A stretch of 64,000 nt of DNA, taken from NCBI GenBank assembly GCA_028288485.1, contig JAQBNO010000088.1, forward strand, positions 1 through 64,000. Reading direction: 5' to 3'. The position numbers and the translations under genes were made by a program. This DNA comes from Segetibacter sp. (lineage in GTDB: Bacteria > Bacteroidota > Bacteroidia > Chitinophagales > Chitinophagaceae). Numbering within the stretch: position 1 is the stretch's first letter; the number at the start of each line of letters is the position of its first letter. Below the pieces are notes generated by a model that worked only from the letters and a program-made list of their open reading frames with translations, was not told the DNA's origin and did no database searches. Below are positions 1 through 7,204 of the stretch, one piece after another.

Positions 1-2
1 AG

Positions 3-935
3 GCTACGATTTTCGCGCAGGCAGATCTTGCTTTCGGGAAAGGGTGGATTGTAACTGGTGGCCTGAGCCTGAACACATCTTTGGTCGAATTCAACAGGCT
101 GTCTGTGGTTCCTTCCTTTAATTATAAGACGAACTTTAATAACCAGGTTGCTCCGCGGTTGTCGGTATTGAAGAAAATAGGTGAAAACGTATCGCTGTAC
201 GCACTGGTCTCAAAAGGCTTCTCACCTCCAACGGTGGCAGAATTACTTCCATCTACCAGCGTTATTAATACCGACCTGCAGGCGGAGAAAGGAACGAATT
301 ATGAATTTGGTTTTAGAAGCAGCTTTATTAGTAACCGTCTGTTTATAGATATTAATACTTTTTCATTTGGTTTAGAGAACGCTATCAGTCAACGCCGGGA
401 TGTTAGCGGTGCCGATTATTTTATCAACGCAGGAAAAACAAAACAAAAAGGAGTAGAAACTTCTCTTAATTATTACATCGTCCGTAATTCAGACAAGTTT
501 GTCACAACATCTAATACCTGGTTAAGCTATTCGTACCACCATTTTAAATATGCGGAATTTAAGCAGGTGGCTACAGATTTTTCAAACAATAAAATTCCCG
601 GTATTGCTCCGCATACGCTTGCTGCAGGTTTTAATATTGAAACAAGGCCCGGGTTATACTTAAACGCTAATACTTTTTACAGCAGTAAAATACCTTTAAA
701 TGATGCAAATGCTGAATTTGCTGATTCTTATTTTTTGTTAGGTTTCAGGGCTGGCTATAAGAAGGCTTTAAGCAGGCACATCAATGCGGGGTTTTTTATT
801 AATGGAGACAATTTATTAAATGAGACCTATAGCCTTGGGAATGATATTAATGCTGCCGCTAACCGTTTTTACAATACTGCTCCCGGTATTAATTTTATGG
901 CGGGTATTTCTTTGCAGTATGGTTTTAAAAAGTAG
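3..935 (+). CDS. TonB-dependent receptor, C-terminal part (5' end outside window)
   Basis: The frame is open from base 3, so the gene begins before the window; about 310 residues are visible. The protein is rich in alternating aromatic and hydrophobic beta strands and ends in a strand closing with YGFKK, as expected for an outer-membrane barrel. Phrases such as GFSPPTVAELLPS, NYEFGFRSSF and FINAGKTKQKGVETSLNY match the barrel of siderophore-type TonB-dependent receptors rather than SusC-type glycan porins. It presumably imports an iron chelate or another bulky ligand using TonB energy. The next gene starts 181 bp later, so co-transcription with the polysaccharide module is doubtful. The plug domain and TonB box lie outside the window, so substrate cannot be judged. 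Confidence 0.85.
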   Translation, partial: ATIFAQADLAFGKGWIVTGGLSLNTSLVEFNRLSVVPSFNYKTNFNNQVAPRLSVLKKIGENVSLYALVSKGFSPPTVAELLPSTSVINTDLQAEKGTNYEFGFRSSFISNRLFIDINTFSFGLENAISQRRDVSGADYFINAGKTKQKGVETSLNYYIVRNSDKFVTTSNTWLSYSYHHFKYAEFKQVATDFSNNKIPGIAPHTLAAGFNIETRPGLYLNANTFYSSKIPLNDANAEFADSYFLLGFRAGYKKALSRHINAGFFINGDNLLNETYSLGNDINAAANRFYNTAPGINFMAGISLQYGFKK

Positions 936-1116
936 TGCCTACTACTTCCAGCCGTCTTTTTAGCGTTTTTTGCATCATTTATAATACACCGTCAAACGGA
1001 GCGTCGCAAGGATGAATCGACAAAGATGAAATGCCGGCGTCAAAAAACATAGTAGATTTAAAATGGTAACAAGTGATCGGTGGAATGATAATTAAGCAAA
1101 AAATGAAACGATTGAT

Positions 1117-2424
1117 ATGAGCCGGATTTTACTGGTAGTTTGTTGCCTGCTTCAAAATATTGTCTCTGCCCAGGTAGTTGATACACGTAGCGTTAATGTA
1201 GGATTGGGTTGGTCTAACAACTCAGTAAATACAGTTGCCTTTAGAAAAAATTCATTAGTTACATTCGGCGATACGCAATACATTTCGTACTATGATACAG
1301 CGCGATATGTTGTACTAGGTAAAAGGAAATCGGGTTCAGTTGCCTGGCAATTAAAAAGAACAGCGTACCAGGGAAATACTTCAGATGCGCATAACACAAT
1401 CAGCATTATTGTAGACGGTGAGGGATATCTTCATGTTTCGTGGGACCACCATAATAACCAGTTGAGATACTCGAGAAGTATACGACCGGGGTCATTAGAG
1501 CTGACGGAAAAAATGCCAATGACAGGTAAGTTTGAAAGCGCTGTCAGCTATCCCCAGTTTTATAAAATGCCCGATGGAAATTTAGTTTTTTTCTATAGAG
1601 ATGGAGGGTCGGGCAACGGCAACCTTATTATTAACCAGTATGATGTGAAGACGCAAAAGTGGACCCAGCTTCATAGTAACCTTATAGATGGCGAAGGGAA
1701 AAGAAATGCATATTGGCAGGCGTGTACCGATAACAAGGGCACAATCCATGTTTCATGGGTGTGGCGCGAAAGCCCCGATGTTGCCAGTAACCATGATATC
1801 TGTTATGCGAGATCTAATGATGGAGGAAAAACATGGCAGAAATCGAACGGAGAAAAATACGAGGTACCTATTACAGCAGCTACGGCAGAATATGCATGGA
1901 AGATTCCACAAAGGAGCGAATTAATCAACCAGACGTCGATGAGTGCAGATGAAAAAGGAAACCCTTTCATAGCTACCTACTGGCGCGAGGCTAATTCTAT
2001 GATTCCGCAATATCATTTAGTGTATCATAACGGAAAAGAATGGGAATCGAAATCACTCAATTTCAGAACGACAATGTTCACATTAAGCGGGGTCGGTTCT
2101 AAACGTATTCCAATTGCCAGGCCGCAGGTAATGGTAAAAAAATCGGGCAAAAATGCGTCGGTATTGATTGTTTTTCGCGACGAAGAAAGAGGCAGCAAAG
2201 TTTCAGCAGTTACCATACGAAAAATAAAAAAGGGGGAGTGGAAATTAACAGATCTTACACCCGCATCAGTTGGTTCGTGGGAGCCAACATTTGACTCTGA
2301 ACTTTGGAAAATGAAAGGAGTGCTGGATTTATTCGTTCAGGCGGTAGAACAGGTTGATGCCGAAGGCACAGCGAATATTCCACCACAAACAGTACAGGTA
2401 TTAAAGTGGAAGCCGAAATTTTAG
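1117..2424 (+). CDS. Secreted BNR_4-family beta-propeller protein, possible polysaccharide lyase
   Basis: A 435-residue protein with an N-terminal signal peptide cleaved after VSA. It has the hallmarks of the BNR_4 family (PF15892): DAHNTISIIVDGEGYLHVSW, DHHNNQLRYSRS, YPQFYKMPDGNLVFFYRDGG, IHVSWVWRESPDV and the Asp-box-like SNDGGKTW. Beta-propellers of this general type include uronic-acid lyases of families such as PL24, PL25 and PL42, where His residues act in beta-elimination; the DHH pair near residues 110-115 would be the candidate site. Downstream by 36 bp is a GH88 unsaturated uronyl hydrolase, the enzyme that removes the product such a lyase leaves. Lyase activity is therefore inferred from family and context; a sialidase-like or binding role is possible. 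Confidence 0.75.
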   Translation: MSRILLVVCCLLQNIVSAQVVDTRSVNVGLGWSNNSVNTVAFRKNSLVTFGDTQYISYYDTARYVVLGKRKSGSVAWQLKRTAYQGNTSDAHNTISIIVDGEGYLHVSWDHHNNQLRYSRSIRPGSLELTEKMPMTGKFESAVSYPQFYKMPDGNLVFFYRDGGSGNGNLIINQYDVKTQKWTQLHSNLIDGEGKRNAYWQACTDNKGTIHVSWVWRESPDVASNHDICYARSNDGGKTWQKSNGEKYEVPITAATAEYAWKIPQRSELINQTSMSADEKGNPFIATYWREANSMIPQYHLVYHNGKEWESKSLNFRTTMFTLSGVGSKRIPIARPQVMVKKSGKNASVLIVFRDEERGSKVSAVTIRKIKKGEWKLTDLTPASVGSWEPTFDSELWKMKGVLDLFVQAVEQVDAEGTANIPPQTVQVLKWKPKF

Positions 2425-2460
2425 ATGAAAATTATTTACGAACGATCCAATTATTGAATA

Positions 2461-3678
2461 ATGAAGTTGAATTTTAATTTAAGCATCACTCTTACGCTGT
2501 GCACTTTAATTTTCATCACGTCGTGCGCCGTCAAAAAAGGGAAAAAACTAAGCGCAAAACCGGCGCTTGTCCAAACGTTTGAGAAGAACTTCCAGGACGC
2601 CGCGCTGCAGTATAAATTGATGATGAAGAACCTTCCCCCTGAAAGGTTTCCTAAAACTTATCATCCAACTACCGATAAATTTGAAACCAGTTCTTCAAGC
2701 TGGTGGTGCAGCGGATTTTATCCCGGAACTTTATTGTACTTGTACGAGCAAACAAAAGATCAAACGTTGTATGATGAAGCATTGCGTATGATGAAAGTGC
2801 TTGAAAAGGAGAAGAACAATAAAGGCACGCACGACCTCGGTTTTATGATGTTCTGTAGTTTTGGAAATGCAAACCGCATCGAGCCAAAACCTGAGTACAA
2901 AGAAATTTTAATTACAAGCGCAAAATCGCTGTCAACACGGTTCGATCCTAAAGTTGGTTGCATTAAATCGTGGGATGCGAAAGAAAACGAATACCTCGTT
3001 ATCATCGACAACATGATGAACCTGGAGCTGTTATTCTGGGCCACAAGAATAACGGGAGATTCATCGTATTATAAGATTGCCGTAACCCATGCCAACACAA
3101 CCATGAAGAACCATTTCCGGCGGGATTATAGTTCTTATCATGTTATAAACTATAATTCAAAAACCGGCGCTGTGCAGCAAAGAAGAACAGCACAGGGATA
3201 TTCAGATGAATCTGCATGGGCACGCGGACAGGCCTGGGGACTTTATGGTTATACTGTAATGTACCGTGATACAAAGGACAGGAAGTACCTCGACCAGGCA
3301 AATCATATTGCCCAGTTTCTGTTAAATCATCCAAATCTTCCTGCCGATAAAATTCCTTATTGGGACTTTAATGCGCCCAACATTCCTAATGCTTTACGCG
3401 ATGCTTCAGCAGCTTCAATAATGGCTTCGGCACTGCTCGAGTTGAGCCAGTACGTAGATGATGCTTTATCGAAAAACTATGTGCATGTTGCAGAAACAAT
3501 GCTTCAATCTTTGTCTTCCGGGCGCTATAAAGCTGCTCCCGGAACCAATGGTGGATTTATTATTAAACATGGTGTCGGACATCTTCCACAAAAATCAGAA
3601 GTAGATGTGCCCCTTACCTACGGAGATTATTATTTTATAGAGGCTATGGCACGATATAAGAACAAAGGAATTTTTTAA
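2461..3678 (+). CDS. GH88 family unsaturated glucuronyl hydrolase, lipoprotein
   Basis: The 405-residue product begins with a lipoprotein signal (lipobox ITSC, Cys near residue 22), so it is probably anchored at a membrane. The remainder is an alpha/alpha-barrel typical of GH88: SSSSWWCSGFYPGTLLYLYE, HDLGFMMFCSFGNA with D125, and IIDNMMNLELLFWA with D183, the two positions matching the catalytic Asp pair of Bacillus unsaturated glucuronyl hydrolase. ESAWARGQAWGLYGYT and a DASAASIMASALLEL helix complete the family pattern. These enzymes hydrate the 4,5-unsaturated uronic acid left by lyases and release it from the oligosaccharide end. The gene follows the BNR_4 gene by 36 bp and is very likely co-transcribed. 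Length is normal for the family. Confidence 0.9.
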   Translation: MKLNFNLSITLTLCTLIFITSCAVKKGKKLSAKPALVQTFEKNFQDAALQYKLMMKNLPPERFPKTYHPTTDKFETSSSSWWCSGFYPGTLLYLYEQTKDQTLYDEALRMMKVLEKEKNNKGTHDLGFMMFCSFGNANRIEPKPEYKEILITSAKSLSTRFDPKVGCIKSWDAKENEYLVIIDNMMNLELLFWATRITGDSSYYKIAVTHANTTMKNHFRRDYSSYHVINYNSKTGAVQQRRTAQGYSDESAWARGQAWGLYGYTVMYRDTKDRKYLDQANHIAQFLLNHPNLPADKIPYWDFNAPNIPNALRDASAASIMASALLELSQYVDDALSKNYVHVAETMLQSLSSGRYKAAPGTNGGFIIKHGVGHLPQKSEVDVPLTYGDYYFIEAMARYKNKGIF

Positions 3679-3699
3679 AACAATTGTTTTGTTACAAAC

Positions 3700-3960
3700 G
3701 GTTGTTTCCCACGGAATCATCGTTGCGTCGCATTACGTTCGTCTGTAAACCAATGAGGAGCTTTTTAAAAGTTATAGGATAAAGGTAACCAGCCATTGAA
3801 GTGGAACCATTTGACGTGACTACCGCTCAATTGATCCAGGAAAACAACTCCCCGGGTCGAAAAAGCTCAAGGCCGTTTGCCGTACAAGTGATTGACACTA
3901 CTTGTCCCGTTACGTAACGACGATGCTGTGAAAAATACCGGCTTGTACCCAAAAAACTGC
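3700..3960. repeat. Gene-free stretch with two degenerate copies of the intergenic repeat
   Basis: The 370 bp between the GH88 and arginase-like genes contain no convincing gene. A forward fragment (about 3709-3765) carries ATCATCGTTGCG. A reverse fragment (about 3881-3960) carries GTACAAGTGATTGACACTAC, a diverged form of the GTACAAGTGAGTGACACAAC core, followed by ACGATGCTG, ACCGGC and a CCCAAAAAACT end that mirrors the TTTTTTGG start of other copies. Confidence 0.5.
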
Positions 3961-4050
3961 TCTTTGTTAATTAAACCGACTGCTGAATTCATTATTCCCC
4001 ATTAATATTCCTGAAATTCTTTTGGCGTAAGTTTGTTTAAAAGCAAGCTG

Positions 4051-5187
4051 ATGGCCGATTATGAAAGTATTTTAGATTTCCTGGAGCCTGTCAATTTATA
4101 CGAACTGTCGGACGACGAGGGTTATAAAGACACGCAGTTAGGTAAGCATATTCTGGTGAACGACGAATACTTTCCCGACCTGGAGGAAGCGGATTTTGTC
4201 ATTGTCGGTTTTGGTGAAAGTCGCGGTTTTGCGCCTTCCCCCAACATTAATGCCGGGCCAAATGCTATACGGAAAGAGTTTTATTCTTTGTTCTACTGGC
4301 ATAAAGAGGTACGGGTTGCCGATGTAGGAAACGTAAGGGCAGGAGCAAGTTTGCAGGATTCTTATGCAGCATTGAAATCGGTGGTCCACGAGCTTATCCA
4401 GCATAAAAAAAGGGTGGTAATATTAGGGGGGAGCCATGATCTCACCCTGGCCCAATACAAGGCCTACGCATCTAATGAACAAATTATAGAAGCGACTTGC
4501 GTAGATGCTAAAATTGACCTTAATATGGACAGCATTCTACCTGCTGATCATTTCCTGATGGACATGTTGGTAGGTGAACCAAATTTTGTCAGGCATTATA
4601 ATCACATTGGTTTCCAAAGTTATTTTGTTCACCCTAACATGCTCGAAACAATTGATAAACTCCGTTTTGATTGCTACAGGGTTGGACGGGTGAAGGAGAA
4701 ACTGGAGGAAATGGAGCCGGTAATTCGTAACTCCGATCTTTTTAGCTTTGATATTTCTGCGATTCAACACAGTCATGCACCTGCAAACCGGCTTACTCCG
4801 AATGGTTTTAATGGCGAAGAAGCATGCACGCTCATGCAATATGCCGGAATGAGCATGAACGTAAATACGATCGGTATTTATGGCTACTTACCCCACCAGG
4901 ACGAACATGATTTAACGGCAAAGCAAATATCGCACATGCTTTGGTACCTGATGGACGGCATTTACAAAGGCAAAAATGAAGCGAAGCTCGAAGACAGGCA
5001 CAACTTTAATGAATTCAGGATGGCTTTTGCCGAACTCGAAACTACTTTCCTGCAAAGCAAGAGAACCGGAAGGTGGTGGATGGAAGACCCAAACGGAAAA
5101 ATGATTGCGTGCAGCCATTTTGATTATATGGTTGCTTCTGCCAACGATATTCCCGAAAGGTGGATGCGGGCAGCAGAAAGAAGTTGA
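4051..5187 (+). CDS. Arginase/ureohydrolase-fold protein with altered metal ligands
   Basis: The chosen start is the ATG at 4051; an upstream TTG at 4033 would add six residues and looks less natural. The 378-residue protein has the ureohydrolase core: GFGESRGFAPSPN with NAGPNAIRKEF, GGSHDLTLAQ, VDAKIDLN and SFDISAIQHSHAPA. The first metal ligand is kept (H129), as are D152, D156 and D234. In canonical arginases the motifs read DAHxD and SFDxDxxDP; here the His is K154, the second Asp is S236 and the DP is QH. Bacteroidota proteins of this kind are often annotated formimidoylglutamase, but with two ligands replaced an intact Mn-Mn site is unlikely, so catalytic activity is uncertain. No histidine- or arginine-catabolism genes lie nearby, and the gene stands alone. 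Confidence 0.75.
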   Translation: MADYESILDFLEPVNLYELSDDEGYKDTQLGKHILVNDEYFPDLEEADFVIVGFGESRGFAPSPNINAGPNAIRKEFYSLFYWHKEVRVADVGNVRAGASLQDSYAALKSVVHELIQHKKRVVILGGSHDLTLAQYKAYASNEQIIEATCVDAKIDLNMDSILPADHFLMDMLVGEPNFVRHYNHIGFQSYFVHPNMLETIDKLRFDCYRVGRVKEKLEEMEPVIRNSDLFSFDISAIQHSHAPANRLTPNGFNGEEACTLMQYAGMSMNVNTIGIYGYLPHQDEHDLTAKQISHMLWYLMDGIYKGKNEAKLEDRHNFNEFRMAFAELETTFLQSKRTGRWWMEDPNGKMIACSHFDYMVASANDIPERWMRAAERS

Positions 5188-5401
5188 AGAAGGGTTGCAG
5201 GTTACCGGTTTCAAGTGGCGAGATGAGACAAGGCATAAAAAATGAGGCCAAAAATTGTCAATAGATATATTAAGAATTAGAGTGTCTTCAGTTTCTGCTT
5301 GTAGATAATAAGGCTTAGTGCCGACGAGCTGGTACAAAATCGATTTACAATTTATGCTTGGCCTCCTTCTACCTTCGGGAAGGATCGAGGATGTGGTGAA
5401 A

Positions 5402-6721
5402 ATGAAAATAATGCAACAGAAAATGAGAAGCCTGTTTTTTATCAATATCGCGTTCTGCCTTCTCGTTTCCTGCTCCAGCCAGAAACAAATCTCCAAAAAG
5501 GCCCGTACAACTTTATTAGACTATAAAGGTTTAGCACCGGCAAATATTGGGATTTCTATTTTTGATGCGGGCAGAAATAAATTTTTGTACAACTACGAGG
5601 CTGAAAAGTATTTTACACCTGCCAGTAACGTTAAGCTGTTTACCCTATATGCGGGGCTGAAGTATTTGGATGACAGCATTGTAGCGGCTCGTTTTGCACT
5701 CGATGAAGGAACGTTGGTTCTGCAGGCAACAGGTGATCCTACTTTCCTTCATCCCGACTTTAAAAGTCAGCCGCTGTTACAATTCCTTCAACGGCCGGAA
5801 ATCAGGCAGATAAGGATCAATACCGCTTTTGCCGCTGAATCGTTCGGCTCAGGTTGGTCGTGGGACGATTATAAAGAGGAATACATGGCTGAAAGGGATC
5901 CTTTTCCTATGTACGGCAATGTTGCTACGGTTATTTTTACAAGTGATAGCCTTAAAACCATTCCAACGGTCATAAAACCGTTTTTTGTTGGAATGCCCGT
6001 TCAAAACCACCGGTGGGAAGTAGAGCGTCCACTCGGTGGCCATATTTTTACGATTGATACTACAAAAGGCACCACTGGTCATGTTAAGCAAATTACGATG
6101 GCAATGGGTAAAGGGCTTTTTGCAAGTCGTTACCTTGCCGATACACTGCACAAAGAAGTGATCAACGAGTATATTCAATTAAATGGTGCTGAAGGCCTTC
6201 CCTTCTATTCGCAGTCAACAGATTCACTGTTTAAGATAATGATGCACAGGAGTGACAATTTTTTTGCCGAGCAAACTTTACTGATGGCGAGCAATGAAAA
6301 ACTGGGCGAGATGAATGATAAGCGGATGATTGACACGTTATTGAAAACAGACCTGCAGGGTCTTCCGCAAATGCCGAGATGGGTTGATGGAAGCGGACTT
6401 AGCCGCTATAATTTATTTTCTCCACGCGATTTTATTTACATCCTCAATAAACTTAAAGATGATTTCACCCTTGAACGATTGAAGGTAATTTTACCGGGCG
6501 CAGATGAAGGAACACTGGCGGGTCTGTATAAGGGTTACGAAGGACACATTTATGCAAAAACGGGCACCCTGAGTAACAACATAGCGCTAAGTGGCTTTCT
6601 GGTGACCAGGAAAAACCGTACTTTAATTTTCTCTATCCAGGTAAACAATCATATGACTTCAGCAACCGGTTTACGAAAGCAGTTTGAAAAGCTTTTAACA
6701 GGGTTGATTGATAAGTATTGA
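5402..6721 (+). CDS. dacB: D-alanyl-D-alanine carboxypeptidase/endopeptidase, PBP4 type (S13)
   Basis: The frame is open further upstream from a GTG, but the ATG at 5402 (or 5411) puts a lipoprotein signal at the front, with lipobox LLVSC. The 439-residue product carries the three penicillin-binding motifs: SxxK as SNVK in FTPASNVKLFTLYAGL, SxN as SDN in MHRSDNFFAEQTL, and KTG in YAKTGTLSNN. FVGMPVQNHRWEVER and VDGSGLSRYNLFSPRDF are also typical of S13 peptidases. It trims D-Ala from peptidoglycan stem peptides or cleaves D-Ala-mDAP cross-bridges in the periplasm. Lipid anchoring is common for Bacteroidota periplasmic enzymes. The gene seems monocistronic; a repeat element begins just after the stop. 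Confidence 0.9.
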   Translation: MKIMQQKMRSLFFINIAFCLLVSCSSQKQISKKARTTLLDYKGLAPANIGISIFDAGRNKFLYNYEAEKYFTPASNVKLFTLYAGLKYLDDSIVAARFALDEGTLVLQATGDPTFLHPDFKSQPLLQFLQRPEIRQIRINTAFAAESFGSGWSWDDYKEEYMAERDPFPMYGNVATVIFTSDSLKTIPTVIKPFFVGMPVQNHRWEVERPLGGHIFTIDTTKGTTGHVKQITMAMGKGLFASRYLADTLHKEVINEYIQLNGAEGLPFYSQSTDSLFKIMMHRSDNFFAEQTLLMASNEKLGEMNDKRMIDTLLKTDLQGLPQMPRWVDGSGLSRYNLFSPRDFIYILNKLKDDFTLERLKVILPGADEGTLAGLYKGYEGHIYAKTGTLSNNIALSGFLVTRKNRTLIFSIQVNNHMTSATGLRKQFEKLLTGLIDKY

Positions 6722-6734
6722 CCGCCTTTGTGTT

Positions 6735-6828
6735 GGTAGTTTTTTTGTTGCAGGCATTCTGGTCATTTTGCATCGCCAGTTGTGTCACTCACTTGTACTG
6801 TATCTTTTCACGGCGCCTTTCCAACGCC
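6735..6828 (+). repeat. Intergenic repeat copy (TGTCACTCACTTGTAC subtype)
   Basis: It begins with a T-rich AGTTTTTTTGTTGCAGGCAT start and has the full core GTTGTGTCACTCACTTGTAC at 6779-6798, followed by TGTATCTTTTCACGGC. It lies between the DD-peptidase stop and the surviving part of the Uma2 gene, and its bases have become a false N-terminus for the Uma2 open frame. Confidence 0.75.
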
Positions 6829-7200
6829 AATATCGCTGACGTTGATAGGGTGCCTGATCTTGCTCAGGAAATTTATTTGTACCCTGACATTGTAGTAACT
6901 AATCCGAGTAATGAAGTAGTAAAAGAATATGGCAATTACATTATTCATCAACCTACTTTAATTGCCGAAGTTCTTTCAGACTCTACACGCAAATGCGGTT
7001 CCGCCGATAACTTCATTCAATATCAAAAAAAATCTTCGCTTCGCTATTACCTATCCGTGGAACCCGAAATGCATTTGATAATATTCTGTCAAAAAGATGA
7101 CCAGGGAAGAATGCTTATCAAAGCCGTATAAAGAACTAACGAGGTGATCTCCTTACCTGTGTTACAAGCTGAATTTACGCTTGCCGATATTTATTCATAA
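6829..7200 (+). pseudogene. Uma2-family (DUF820) PDDEXK nuclease remnant
   Basis: Translation gives the second half of a Uma2 protein: EIYLYPDIVVTNPS, PTLIAEVLSDSTRKCG, NFIQYQKKSSLRYYLSVEP, then, in the same frame past an internal TAA at 7129-7131, EVISLPVLQAEFTLADIYS and a proper stop at 7198-7200. A whole Uma2 protein is about 190 residues; the first third is missing and is replaced by the repeat at 6735-6828. The gene is thus truncated at its 5' end and carries one in-frame nonsense codon. Uma2 proteins are abundant in some bacteria, often in mobile or defence contexts, with unclear function. This copy cannot yield a normal product. Confidence 0.8.
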
Positions 7201-7204
7201 CCAA

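Noticed and set aside
1-3678. Full SusCD-type polysaccharide utilisation locus
   Set aside because: The TonB receptor fragment is of siderophore type and no SusD-like lipoprotein is present, so only a two-gene module is claimed.
4912-5496. 194-codon minus-strand frame opposite the arginase-like and dacB genes
   Set aside because: Antisense to two conserved genes, no family features.
6718-6828. N-terminal 37 codons of the frame covering the Uma2 relic
   Set aside because: They come from the repeat element and contain no Uma2 homology; not part of a real protein.
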